A DNA stretch of 64,000 bases. Origin: Curtobacterium pusillum. GTDB taxonomy: Bacteria; Actinomycetota; Actinomycetes; Actinomycetales; Microbacteriaceae. The notes below the pieces were generated by a model. That model made no database searches, was not told the origin of the DNA, and was given only the letters and a program-made list of their open reading frames with translations. This document shows positions 35,195-42,825 of the stretch, one piece after another (within the stretch, counting starts at the first letter, position 1; each line of letters opens with the position of its first letter). A program made the translations under genes and the position numbers. The stretch lies in contig NZ_VDZH01000003.1 of the NCBI RefSeq assembly GCF_007673235.1, positions 407,168 through 471,167 on the forward strand. Direction: 5' to 3'.

Positions 35195-36886
35195 GTGACC
35201 GAATTCCTCGTCATCGGCGTCATCGCCCTCATCGCCATCGCGGGCGCCGCCGTGCTCGGTCCGCGCATCGGTGTCGCTGCACCGCTCGTGCTCGTCGTCG
35301 TCGGGATCGTCGCGAGCCTCGTGCCGTGGATCCCGAACGCCGAGATCGACCCGGAGTGGATCCTCGCCGGGGTCCTCCCGCCGCTGCTCTACTCGTCGGC
35401 GGTGTCGATGCCGTCGATGAACTTCCGGCGCGAGTTCGGGGCCATCAGCGGGCTGTCGGTCCTGCTCGTCATCGCGTCGAGCCTCGTCGTCGGGCTGTTC
35501 TTCGCCTGGGTGATCCCGGGGCTCGGGTTCTGGTGGGGCATCGCACTGGGGGCGATCGTCAGCCCGACCGACGCCGTGGCCACCTCGATCGTCAAGCAGA
35601 CCTCGATCTCCCGCCGGGCGATCTCGATCCTGGACGGCGAATCGCTCCTCAACGACGCGACCGCGCTCGTGCTCCTGCGGACCGCCATCGTCGCCGCGGC
35701 CGCATCGTTCTCGTTCTGGGGCGCGCTCGGGGACTTCGCGAAGGCCGTGGCCATCGCCGTGGTGATCGGCTGGTTCGTCGGCTGGGCGAACGTGTACGTC
35801 CGCGCCCGGGTCCCGAACGCCGCGGTCAACACGGCGCTCTCGTTCGCGGTCCCGTTCGTCGCCGCCGTGCCGACCGAGCTCCTGCACGGGTCCGGGCTCG
35901 TCGCCGCGGTCGTCGCCGGGCTGTTCACCGGGATCGTGGGCCCACGGAAACTCCCGCCCGGGCACCGTCTGTCGGACGCACAGAACTGGCAGACGATCGA
36001 ACTCGTGCTCGAGGGCGCAGTGTTCCTCACCATGGGCCTCGAGCTCGCGTCCATCCTCCGGGAGGTCGAGCGGGACCACACGGGCATCGGGCCGGCGCTC
36101 CTCATCGCCGTCGGCGCGCTCGTGCTCACCGTGGCCGTCCGGGCCGCGTACGTCGTCCCCCTGCTGTTCGCGCTGTCGTCGAGCGCCAAGCGCGGGGAGC
36201 GCATGCAGGAGCGCTTCGCCGAGATGCACGCCGGTGACCGCGACGCCATGAGCGACGTCATCCGGGAGCACCGTCCCGGCAACCGCGCCCCGTCGGAGCG
36301 GGAGCTCGACCGGTTCTCCACACGGGTCCGCCGAACCCTGGCGGACATCGCGTACTACACGAAGGCACCGCTCGGCTGGCGGGAGGGCACGGCCGTCGTC
36401 TGGGCCGGCATGCGCGGTGCGGTCACGGTCGCCGCGGCACAGACGCTGCCCGACGGCACGCCGCAGAAGTCACTGCTCGTGTTCATCGCCTTCGCGGTCG
36501 CGCTGCTGTCGCTCGTGGTCCAGGGCGGCACGATCGGACCCCTCCTCCGCCGGATCGCCGCTCCGGCGCCGGACACTGCCGCGAAGGACACCGAGGAGCG
36601 CAGGCGGCTCCTCGACCTCATGCGGACGGCGGCGGAGCAGGTCCCGGGAACGAGCGAGGCCGGACCCCGTGCGCGCGAGGACCTCGAAGCAGCCGACCCC
36701 GCCGAGCTCCGGGCGTGGATGGGTCGCGAGAAGGCTCGACGACTCGCGGTGCTCGAGGCCCAGCGAGCCGCGATCCTCGACGCCCGCGACGACGGCAGCT
36801 TCGATGCCGAGGTACTCGAGTCCCTGCTGCAGAACCTCGACGCCGAACAGATCGCGCTCGAGCTCAGGGGCGCGCCGGCCCGCTGA
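35195..36886 (+). CDS. Na+/H+ antiporter (CPA1/NhaP type)
   Basis: 563 aa. Twelve or so membrane helices with the CPA1 ion-site motifs SPTDAVATSIV and LDGESLLNDATALVLL (the ND pair). After about residue 420 a soluble tail of 140 residues is helical and charged (EERRRLLDLM; REKARRLAVLEAQRAAILDA), probably a regulatory coiled region. It exports Na+ or K+ in exchange for H+. GTG start 6 nt after CATTCT (35183-35188), leaderless; it follows the repeat protein by 27 nt. Confidence 0.92.
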   Translation: MTEFLVIGVIALIAIAGAAVLGPRIGVAAPLVLVVVGIVASLVPWIPNAEIDPEWILAGVLPPLLYSSAVSMPSMNFRREFGAISGLSVLLVIASSLVVGLFFAWVIPGLGFWWGIALGAIVSPTDAVATSIVKQTSISRRAISILDGESLLNDATALVLLRTAIVAAAASFSFWGALGDFAKAVAIAVVIGWFVGWANVYVRARVPNAAVNTALSFAVPFVAAVPTELLHGSGLVAAVVAGLFTGIVGPRKLPPGHRLSDAQNWQTIELVLEGAVFLTMGLELASILREVERDHTGIGPALLIAVGALVLTVAVRAAYVVPLLFALSSSAKRGERMQERFAEMHAGDRDAMSDVIREHRPGNRAPSERELDRFSTRVRRTLADIAYYTKAPLGWREGTAVVWAGMRGAVTVAAAQTLPDGTPQKSLLVFIAFAVALLSLVVQGGTIGPLLRRIAAPAPDTAAKDTEERRRLLDLMRTAAEQVPGTSEAGPRAREDLEAADPAELRAWMGREKARRLAVLEAQRAAILDARDDGSFDAEVLESLLQNLDAEQIALELRGAPAR

Positions 36887-36904
36887 GGGTCAGGCGGCTC
36901 GCGG

Positions 36905-37399
36905 TCACTCGCCGATGCGGACGCGGAAGACCCGGACCCCGGCGGTCTTCAGGGCCGCGAGCCCGAGCCGCATCCGGAAGTTCCGGAACGGCCGCTCGAA
37001 CCCGGACGGGGCCGACGCCGCGCCGATCTGGTGCAGCACCTCGGACGTCAGCGTCCGCTCGAGCTTGGGCGCGAGCCGGGTCAGGCCGGACACGGTCACG
37101 ACGATGCGGACCGCGTGCGGGGCGAGCAGCGAGTCGATCATCTCCGCTGCCTCCTGTGCACGGTGGAAGGCGGGGTCGCTGCCCGGTCGACGGATGGCGA
37201 TGACGGCGAGTTCCGCGTCCCAGGTCTCGCCGGGATCCGGCAGGTCGTCGACACCGACCACGCGCATCCGGGCCGCGTCGACCCCGGCGCGTACGGCCGC
37301 CGTCCGGAGCACCGGCAGGAGTTCCTGCGTCCCTGCGAGCACGACGTGCGCCGACGCCAGGTCGACGGGTTCGTGCCGCTCTCGCGGCGTTCGGGCCAT
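36905..37399 (-). CDS. Hypothetical protein divergent from M23 peptidase
   Basis: 164 aa; no domain I can name. It looks like a soluble alpha/beta protein: SAHVVLAGTQELLPVLRTA, WDAELAVIAIRRPG, VRIVVTVSGLTRL, then FRNFRMRLGLAALKTAGVRVF. AAAGGA lies 8 nt before the ATG. It converges with the antiporter gene (18-nt gap) and shares a 162-nt structured gap with the M23 gene. Confidence 0.68.
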   Translation of the reverse strand: MARTPRERHEPVDLASAHVVLAGTQELLPVLRTAAVRAGVDAARMRVVGVDDLPDPGETWDAELAVIAIRRPGSDPAFHRAQEAAEMIDSLLAPHAVRIVVTVSGLTRLAPKLERTLTSEVLHQIGAASAPSGFERPFRNFRMRLGLAALKTAGVRVFRVRIGE

Positions 37400-37441
37400 G
37401 TGGAGGGTCCTTTCCGCTCGCTCACTGCGGACACTACCGAT

Positions 37442-37484
37442 CCCCGAGGGTCCGCGGTCGGGGCAGGCGGACGCATCAGGACCC
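37442..37484. other. Overlapping stems upstream of M23 peptidase gene
   Basis: Three complementary pairs share this stretch: CCCCGA (37442-37447) with TCGGGG (37458-37463), GTCCGC with GCGGAC (37450-37455 and 37467-37472), and GGGTCC with GGACCC (37448-37453 and 37479-37484). They cannot all form at once. The known c-di-AMP riboswitch core often found before such genes is not visible. Confidence 0.4.
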
Positions 37485-37497
37485 TCCCAGGCCGTCG

Positions 37498-37513
37498 GTA
37501 ACGAAGAGATCAC
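37498..37513 (+). promoter_or_regulatory. Direct repeat resembling an MtrA-type site
   Basis: GTAAC-N6-ATCAC, two half-sites 11 bp apart, 49 nt before the M23 ATG. They fit the loose RTMAY half-site described for the actinobacterial response regulator MtrA, whose known targets include M23/NlpC cell-wall peptidases. The match is short, so it is a candidate only. Confidence 0.35.
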
Positions 37514-37561
37514 GAAAGGACCTGTACAAAGCGACAGAGTCGTGCAGAATGGTGGGCGGCC

Positions 37562-38530
37562 ATGACGACTGCACGCGAACTCGACCAGCACCCGGACACC
37601 CCGGTGGTGCACCTGTCCCGTCGCGCCGCCCTCGAGGCCGAGCGCGCAGCCGCCCGCAAGCCCGCCCGCCGCGACCGCCCCACGAAGCCGGAGCGCACGG
37701 CGGCGGAGCGACCCGCGAAGCCCGAGCGCCCCGGCCGTCGCGCCGCCGCCGCCCGCGCCACCACCGAGCACGTCGACTCCCGCATCCAGCACGTCGTCCG
37801 CCGCCCCGCACCCAGCGTGAGCCGAGCGCCCAGCGCTCCCCGCGCCTCCCGGTCGTACCGCGCCAGCCGGATCACCCTGACCAGCGCCCTCGCGGCCCTG
37901 GCGATGTTCGCCGCGTCGGCGATGCCGGCGCACGCCAGTGCCGGGACCTCGATGGCGACCGCGACCCTCGCCCCGTCCGTCCGCACGCAGGACTACGCCG
38001 TGACGAAGGCGATCTCGGCGAGCGCCCTCGACCGTGACGAGTTCACCGTCGGCGGCGGCTCCGCCGGAGCACCGGGCACGTCGGTGTCCTACGGCGGCGA
38101 GATCCGGTCGCCGTTCCCCGGACCGGTCCGGATGAGCTCGGGTTTCGGGTACCGCTCGGCACCGTGCAGCGCGTGCTCGTCGCTGCACCAGGGCCTCGAC
38201 TTCAACCCCGGCATGGGTGCACCGATCGGTGCCGTCGCCGCGGGTACCGTCCGGGTCTCGGGCACCTACTTCTCGTACGGCACCGCGGTGATCATCGACC
38301 ACGTGGTCGACGGCCGCGAGGTCTCCACGCTCTACGGCCACATGATCCCGGGGTCCTCCCCGCTCAAGGTCGGCGACACCGTCGAGGCGGGCGAGTTCAT
38401 CGGCAAGGTCGGGTCCTCCGGCGTCTCGACCGGGGCGCACCTGCACCTCGAGGTCTGGATGGACGGCATCACGCCGATCGACCCCGAGGCCTGGCTCGAA
38501 GCGCGCATCGGGCGTTCCCTCACCGCTTGA
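37562..38530 (+). CDS. M23 family metallopeptidase
   Basis: 322 aa. A long cytoplasmic-looking, Arg/Lys/Pro/Ala-rich N terminus (residues 1-98) precedes one membrane or signal segment (ITLTSALAALAMFAASAMPAHA), then the LytM domain from about 180. Zinc motifs are present: HQGLDF for HxxxD and HLHLEV for HxH. A Cys pair (PCSACSS) next to the first zinc ligand may form a disulfide. It should cut peptidoglycan cross-links outside the membrane. Confidence 0.92.
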   Translation: MTTARELDQHPDTPVVHLSRRAALEAERAAARKPARRDRPTKPERTAAERPAKPERPGRRAAAARATTEHVDSRIQHVVRRPAPSVSRAPSAPRASRSYRASRITLTSALAALAMFAASAMPAHASAGTSMATATLAPSVRTQDYAVTKAISASALDRDEFTVGGGSAGAPGTSVSYGGEIRSPFPGPVRMSSGFGYRSAPCSACSSLHQGLDFNPGMGAPIGAVAAGTVRVSGTYFSYGTAVIIDHVVDGREVSTLYGHMIPGSSPLKVGDTVEAGEFIGKVGSSGVSTGAHLHLEVWMDGITPIDPEAWLEARIGRSLTA

Positions 38531-38539
38531 TCAGCTTTC

Positions 38540-38574
38540 CTGTGCAGAGTCACAGGCATGGACGATTGTCACAG
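38540..38574. promoter_or_regulatory. GTCACAG repeats before the CorC-type gene
   Basis: GTCACAG occurs at 38549-38555 and 38568-38574, 19 bp apart. The first also closes a small inverted repeat CTGTG-N6-CACAG (38540-38555) that begins 9 nt after the M23 stop. It may be a weak terminator, or regulator sites for the next gene. Confidence 0.3.
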
Positions 38575-38613
38575 ACCGCCCGCCCGTCGCCGATCTGACC
38601 CGGCAGCCCGCTG

Positions 38614-39873
38614 ATGGGCGTCGACACCTGGATCGCCTTCGGGCTCGTGGTCCTCTTCGTGCTCGTCGGCGGTGTCTTCGCCGCCGCCGAGATCGCCCTC
38701 GTCTCGCTCCGTGAGTCGCAGCTGCAGCAGCTCGAGCGTCGTGGCTCCCGGGGCATGCGCGTCGCCGAGCTCGGACGGGACCCGAACCGCTTCCTGTCCG
38801 CCGTGCAGATCGGCGTGACGGTCGCGGGCTTCTTCTCCGCCGCGTACGGTGCGTCGTCGATCGCCCCCGACGTGGCCCCGCTGTTCACCGGACTCGGACT
38901 CGAGCAGGGTGTGGCCGAGACGGTGGCGCTCGTGCTGATGACGCTCGTCATCGCCTACCTGTCGCTCGTGTTCGGCGAGCTGGTGCCGAAGCGGCTCGCC
39001 CTGCAGCGCGCCGAGGGCTTCTCGATGGCCGTCGCACCGACGCTCGAACGGTTCGCCACGCTCATGCGCCCGGTCATCTGGCTCCTCTCGAAGTCGACCG
39101 ACACCGTCGTGCGACTGCTCGGCGGGGACCCGAACGCCCGGAGCGAGTCGATGAGCACCGAGGAACTCCGCGGGCTCGTCGAGGACCACGACGCCATCGA
39201 CGCGCAGGGGCGCCGGATCGCCCGGAGCGCGCTCGACGCCGGGGACCGCATCCTCCGCGAGTCGATGCGGCCCTGGTACGACGTGTCGACGATCGACGCC
39301 GGCACCTCGATCGCCGCGGCCACCGACCACGCCATCGACCTCGGGCACACCCGGTACCTCGTCACCGACGGCACGCGGGACCACGTCGACGGCTTCGTGC
39401 ACCTGCGGGACCTCCTGCGGCCGGCCGACCCGACGGCCCTGGTGTCGACGCTCGTCCGACCGGTGCTCGCGCTGCCGGAGACGAAGTCGCTGTCGAGTGC
39501 GATCGCGGACATGCGCACCGAGGGACACCAGATCGCCCTGGTCGTCGACGAGTACGGCGGCAGCGCGGGCATGGTGACGCTCGAGGCGCTGCTCGAGGAC
39601 CTCGTCGGACGCATCCGCGATGAGTACGACGAGCCGACGGCAGAGCTCGACGGCGTCGACGGGGCGACCGTGCTCGAGGACCTCGTCGCCGACGGCGGCC
39701 CGGCCCTGCCCGACGGCGACTACGAGACCGTCGGTGGCCTGGTGCAGGTCGCCCTCGACCGGGTGCCCGAGGTGGGGGACGTCGTCGAGGTGGACGGCCA
39801 CCGTCTCGAGGTGACCGCCATGGACGGTCACCGCGTGGCGCGCGTGCGCATCACGGCCAGCGCAACCGCGTAG
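38614..39873 (+). CDS. CNNM/CorC (hemolysin C family) membrane protein
   Basis: 419 aa. A DUF21 membrane domain (GVFAAAEIALVSLRESQLQQL, then three further helices up to VFGELVPKRLALQ), two CBS domains around residues 200-330, and a C-terminal CorC_HlyC domain (YETVGGLVQVALDRVPEVGD). Members take part in Mg2+ or Co2+ movement. It lies downstream of the M23 gene on the same strand with its own gap of 83 nt. Confidence 0.9.
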   Translation: MGVDTWIAFGLVVLFVLVGGVFAAAEIALVSLRESQLQQLERRGSRGMRVAELGRDPNRFLSAVQIGVTVAGFFSAAYGASSIAPDVAPLFTGLGLEQGVAETVALVLMTLVIAYLSLVFGELVPKRLALQRAEGFSMAVAPTLERFATLMRPVIWLLSKSTDTVVRLLGGDPNARSESMSTEELRGLVEDHDAIDAQGRRIARSALDAGDRILRESMRPWYDVSTIDAGTSIAAATDHAIDLGHTRYLVTDGTRDHVDGFVHLRDLLRPADPTALVSTLVRPVLALPETKSLSSAIADMRTEGHQIALVVDEYGGSAGMVTLEALLEDLVGRIRDEYDEPTAELDGVDGATVLEDLVADGGPALPDGDYETVGGLVQVALDRVPEVGDVVEVDGHRLEVTAMDGHRVARVRITASATA

Positions 39874-39917
39874 CGGACGGGAGGCGCGTGGCGGCCCCGC
39901 CCCGCGCCTCCAGTCCG
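39874..39917. repeat. Dispersed intergenic palindrome, copy 4
   Basis: Left arm CGGACGGGAGGCGCG, right arm CGCGCCTCCAGTCCG, one mismatch, 14-nt centre. It begins on the base after the CorC-type stop codon. Confidence 0.85.
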
Positions 39918-39933
39918 CCCGTCCGTGCCATCC

Positions 39934-40026
39934 CGCGAAAGCGACAGATCGCCGCGAACCGTTCGCGGTGATCTGTCGCTTCGGCGCACACGCTCGTTGT
40001 CCCGAGCGCGATGTGTCGCTTTCGCG
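39934..40026. other. Compound palindrome, nested arms
   Basis: CGCGAAAGCGACA (39934-39946) pairs with TGTCGCTTTCGCG (40014-40026). Inside lies a 43-nt near-perfect palindrome (39939-39981, arms AAGCGACAGATC and GATCTGTCGCTT). The word AGCGACA or its complement occurs three times, so the long outer stem and the inner one compete. It sits in the 241-nt gap before the HTH gene. Confidence 0.7.
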
Positions 40027-40039
40027 CACCGCCCCGCGC

Positions 40040-40054
40040 CGCGCCTCCAGTCCG
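40040..40054. repeat. Solo half of the dispersed palindrome
   Basis: CGCGCCTCCAGTCCG is identical to the right arm of copy 4, with the same CCCGT following, but no left arm precedes it. It looks like the remnant of a second copy. Confidence 0.6.
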
Positions 40055-40114
40055 CCCGTGGCGGGTACGGGCAGGGCCTGCCTCGGTACCAGCCTCGGGA
40101 CGTACGCTCGTCGC

Positions 40115-41020
40115 ATGGGTATCGACGTGCGCAACGAGATCCGCGACTTCCTGTCCTCGAGGCGGGCACGACTCACCCCCGAGCAGGTCGGCATGCCCTC
40201 GTTCGGCGGTGGGGTCCGGCGGGTGCCGGGGCTGCGTCGCCACGAGGTCGCGATGCTCGCCGGCGTCAGCGTCGACTACTACACGCGGCTCGAACGGGGC
40301 TCGCTCAAGGGCGTCTCCGACAGCGTGCTCGAGGGGCTCGCCGGAGCCCTGCAGCTCGACGAGGACGAGCGCGTCCACCTGTGGGACCTCGCGCGTCTGG
40401 CGAACGCCGGCGTGAAGGTCATGCACCGCAACGTGCCGACCCGGGTGCGCCCGGGCGTGCAGCGGCTACTCGACTCGATCACCGGAGCGCCGGCGTGGGT
40501 GCGGAACGAGCGCGGTGACGTCGTCGCGACGAACGAGCTCGGCCGTGCCCTGTACGCGCCGATGTTCGCCGGCCCCGGGCGCCCGGTGAACACCGCGCGC
40601 TTCACGTTCCTCGACCCGGCGGCGAAGGAGTTCTTCCCGGACTGGGCGCAGACCGCTCGGGACGCGGTGGCGATCCTCCGTGCGGCAGCGGTGTCGAACC
40701 CGTGCGAGCCCGGCCTGGTGACGCTGGTCGGTGAGCTGTCGACGCGGAGCGAGGAGTTCCGCGCCTGGTGGGCTGCGCACGACGTCCGGACCCACCGCAC
40801 CGGCAAGAAGCGGATCCTGCACCCCATCGTCGGGGAACTGCGGCTCGACTACGAGGCACTCGAGCTCGTCGCCGACCCCGGCCTCGTGATGTTCTCGTAC
40901 TCGGCGGAACCGAGCAGCGAGTCGGAGCGGTCCCTGGCCCTCCTCGGGTCGTGGGCGGCGACCGAACGCGCCGAGCAGTACGCGGCACTCCGCGAGTCGG
41001 AGACCGAACCGGTCGACTGA
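40115..41020 (+). CDS. XRE-type HTH regulator with MmyB-like ligand domain
   Basis: 301 aa. N-terminal helix-turn-helix (RRVPGLRRHEVAMLAGVSVDYYTRLERG) and a C-terminal MmyB-like domain (ITGAPAWVRNERGDVVATNELGRALY, ELSTRSEEFRAWWAAHDVRTHRTG). In actinobacteria such regulators often control a neighbouring short-chain dehydrogenase or antibiotic gene; none is next to this one. Leaderless ATG, 6 nt after TACGCT (40103-40108). It has a paralogue at the end of the window. Confidence 0.88.
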   Translation: MGIDVRNEIRDFLSSRRARLTPEQVGMPSFGGGVRRVPGLRRHEVAMLAGVSVDYYTRLERGSLKGVSDSVLEGLAGALQLDEDERVHLWDLARLANAGVKVMHRNVPTRVRPGVQRLLDSITGAPAWVRNERGDVVATNELGRALYAPMFAGPGRPVNTARFTFLDPAAKEFFPDWAQTARDAVAILRAAAVSNPCEPGLVTLVGELSTRSEEFRAWWAAHDVRTHRTGKKRILHPIVGELRLDYEALELVADPGLVMFSYSAEPSSESERSLALLGSWAATERAEQYAALRESETEPVD

Positions 41021-41045
41021 CCGGTCGTCGCCGTGGCCGCCGTCA

Positions 41046-41297
41046 TCAGGCGGTGGGCGCCGCCGGACCGGCCGCGTCCGGGCCATTCGTCTCCGGGCCG
41101 GCACCGCCGTCGTCGATGCCGTCGACGACCGCCTGGTACCGCAGCCGCTCGATGCGCAGCTGTCGCTCCGTCGCGGACAACCGCAGCACGCGGATCGCGG
41201 CGAACACGAGCACGATGAGCGCGACCGTCAGCACGGCCAGCGCCACGAAGAACGCGATGTACAGGACACTGACGACGGCGAATCCCCCGGAGACCAT
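41046..41297 (-). CDS. Small single-pass membrane protein
   Basis: 83 aa. One long hydrophobic helix (VSVLYIAFFVALAVLTVALIVLVFAAI), then a basic helical stretch (RVLRLSATERQLRIERLRYQ) and an acidic Gly/Pro/Ala tail. Unknown function. Leaderless ATG, 6 nt after TACGGT (41304-41309), which supports it being real. It faces the divergent methyltransferase gene. Confidence 0.65.
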   Translation of the reverse strand: MVSGGFAVVSVLYIAFFVALAVLTVALIVLVFAAIRVLRLSATERQLRIERLRYQAVVDGIDDGGAGPETNGPDAAGPAAPTA

Positions 41298-41335
41298 GCC
41301 CCGACCGTAACAGCCACGGTCCGTAGGCTGGGGTC

Positions 41336-42148
41336 GTGACGAGGACGACGGACGGTTCAGCGGGGGATGCCGACTACGCCCGGATCGGGCAGGACTACCG
41401 GAAGTACCGCCGACCGGAGCCGTCCTTCGCCCGGGCCATCGCAGCGGCGCTCGGCGACGCGCGGACCGTCCTCAACGTCGGTGCCGGTGCGGGTTCCTAC
41501 GAGCCGACCGACCGCGAGGTGACCGCGGTCGAGCCGTCGGAGTCGATGCGCGCTCAGCGGCCGGAGTCCCTCGCGACGGCGATCGACGCCACAGCCGAGG
41601 ACCTGCCGTTCGCCGACGACACGTTCGACGCCGCGATGACGACGTTCTCCGTGCACCAGTGGGGCGACCTCGAGCGCGGGCTGGCCGAGCTGCGTCGGGT
41701 GACCCGGGGTCCGATCGTGATCCTGACGTGCGACCCCGACCGGGTCGAGGACTACTGGCTCGCCGAGTACGCGCCCGAGGTCATGGCCACCGAGGCACGG
41801 CGCTACCCCTCGCTCGCCCGCATCGCCGACGCGCTCGGTCAGGACACCGTGATGAGCACCCCGCTGCCGATCCCCTTCACCTGCGTCGACGGGTTCTCGG
41901 AGGCGTACTACGCCCGACCCGAGCGGCTCCTCGACCCGGGCGCCCGGCAGGCGAACTCGGCGTGGAGCTTCGTCGACGAGATGACCGCACGACGTTCCGT
42001 CGCCGCACTCCGGACCGCGCTGGAGTCCGGTGACTGGGACCGTGCCCACGGTTCGCTCCGCGTGCAGCCGACGTACGAGGGCGCACTGGTGCTGGTCACC
42101 GCGGTGCCGGCGAGCCCGTCCGCGACTGCCGCGACACGCCCGGCTTGA
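41336..42148 (+). CDS. Class I SAM-dependent methyltransferase
   Basis: 270 aa, Methyltransf_11 type. Motif I is VLNVGAGAGSYEP, motif II ends in VTAVEPSESM, and post-I and III regions read DLPFADDTFDAAMTTFSVHQW. The substrate is unknown. The GTG start is 6 nt after TAGGCT (41324-41329), so it is leaderless. The last codons precede the FBP leader region by only a few bases. Confidence 0.87.
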   Translation: MTRTTDGSAGDADYARIGQDYRKYRRPEPSFARAIAAALGDARTVLNVGAGAGSYEPTDREVTAVEPSESMRAQRPESLATAIDATAEDLPFADDTFDAAMTTFSVHQWGDLERGLAELRRVTRGPIVILTCDPDRVEDYWLAEYAPEVMATEARRYPSLARIADALGQDTVMSTPLPIPFTCVDGFSEAYYARPERLLDPGARQANSAWSFVDEMTARRSVAALRTALESGDWDRAHGSLRVQPTYEGALVLVTAVPASPSATAATRPA

Positions 42149-42158
42149 CACGTCGTCG

Positions 42159-42170
42159 TAGGCTGGTCGG
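42159..42170 (+). promoter_or_regulatory. Promoter -10 box of the FBP leader
   Basis: TAGGCT at 42159-42164, then 6 nt, then GTG at 42171. The same hexamer and spacing precede the leaderless genes at 41336 and 60652, so transcription should start at the G of that GTG. TTGACA at 42145-42150 is too close (8 bp) to act as its -35 box. Confidence 0.6.
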
Positions 42171-42221
42171 GTGAGCTTCCAGGAGGTGGTCGGCGCCCGT
42201 AACGCCGGCATCAGGGCGTGA
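42171..42221 (+). CDS. Candidate leader peptide upstream of FBP gene
   Basis: A 16-codon leaderless frame, MSFQEVVGARNAGIRA followed by TGA. It is too short for routine gene calling. It has the -10 box expected for leaderless translation, and its stop codon forms the right arm of the first of three hairpins. A ribosome on it would decide which hairpins form, the arrangement of ribosome-sensing attenuators. Peptide function beyond this is not suggested. Confidence 0.5.
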   Translation: MSFQEVVGARNAGIRA

Positions 42222-42308
42222 TGCCCCCGGTCGCACCGTTCGGTGTGGCCGCCGTCATCGAACCCTGAACCCTCCGCCCGGTGCGGCATGCGTCCGCGTG
42301 CCCCGGGC
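42207..42308 (+). promoter_or_regulatory. Three-hairpin attenuator candidate
   Basis: H1: GGCATCA (42207-42213) with TGATGCC (42219-42225), the latter holding the leader stop codon. H2: 42228-42251, a 10-bp stem with two wobbles. H3: GGCATGC (42285-42291) with GCGTGCC (42296-42302), extended by GCCCGG/CCGGGC with a 3-nt bulge, ending 20 nt before the FBP ATG. H1's right arm (ATGCC) can also pair with H3's left arm (GGCAT), so the two are mutually exclusive. Confidence 0.5.
42221..42268 (+). CDS. Possible second leader frame
   Basis: ATG overlaps the stop of the first leader (TGATG) and opens a 15-codon frame, MPPVAPFGVAAVIEP, that runs through H2. It may be re-initiated by the same ribosome, but it could be chance in GC-rich DNA; the overlap with a stop is its only support. 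Confidence 0.2.
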   Translation: MPPVAPFGVAAVIEP

Positions 42309-42328
42309 CCTTCCGAAAGCGATCGACC

Positions 42329-42811
42329 ATGCTGCCCATCAGCGAGAAGACCCTGCGTAGCTCCTTCGTGAACGCCTCCCGCAAGGAGACCTCCGACCTC
42401 ACCCTGCCCGCCGACTTCGAGACGATCGACTGGGACGCGCTCGACTACCTCGGCTGGCGCGACCCGAAGATCGGTCGGCGCGCGTACGCCGTCGTGCCCA
42501 CGCTCGAGGGCGACATCGTCGGGATCCTCTTCCGGCAGGCCGAGGCCTCGTCGCGCTCCCGTGCACAGTGCTCGTGGTGCCAGGACGTGAAGCTCCCGAA
42601 CGACGTCGTGTTCTACAGCGCGAAACGGTCCGGCAAGGCGGGGCGGAACGGCAACACGGTCGGCACGCTCGTCTGCCAGGAGTTCCAGTGCTCCCGGAAC
42701 GTCCGGAAGCTGCCGCCGCCCGCCTACGAGGGCTACGACGTCGAGGCCGCCCGCCTCCAGCGGATCGAGGACCTGCAGCTCCGCGCCGCGTCCTTCGCCG
42801 CCGAGGTCTAG
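42329..42811 (+). CDS. FBP domain (FusB-like, EF-G-binding) zinc-finger protein
   Basis: 160 aa. The C-terminal treble-clef finger has the family's four cysteines: CSWC, then CQEFQC about 50 residues later. The N-terminal helical part matches the FBP domain. FusB-type members bind elongation factor G and rescue ribosomes stalled by fusidic acid; whether this one does is inference. No strong ribosome-binding site lies before the ATG, and the leader region upstream suggests control by translation state. Confidence 0.82.
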   Translation: MLPISEKTLRSSFVNASRKETSDLTLPADFETIDWDALDYLGWRDPKIGRRAYAVVPTLEGDIVGILFRQAEASSRSRAQCSWCQDVKLPNDVVFYSAKRSGKAGRNGNTVGTLVCQEFQCSRNVRKLPPPAYEGYDVEAARLQRIEDLQLRAASFAAEV

Positions 42812-42825
42812 CCCCCGGCCCGGCC

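Noticed and set aside
37400-37561. c-di-AMP (ydaO) riboswitch before the M23 peptidase
   Set aside because: I could not find the conserved core segments; only simple competing stems and a direct repeat are visible.
42145-42150. TTGACA as the -35 box of the FBP leader promoter
   Set aside because: Only 8 bp separate it from TAGGCT; it mostly arises from the methyltransferase stop region.
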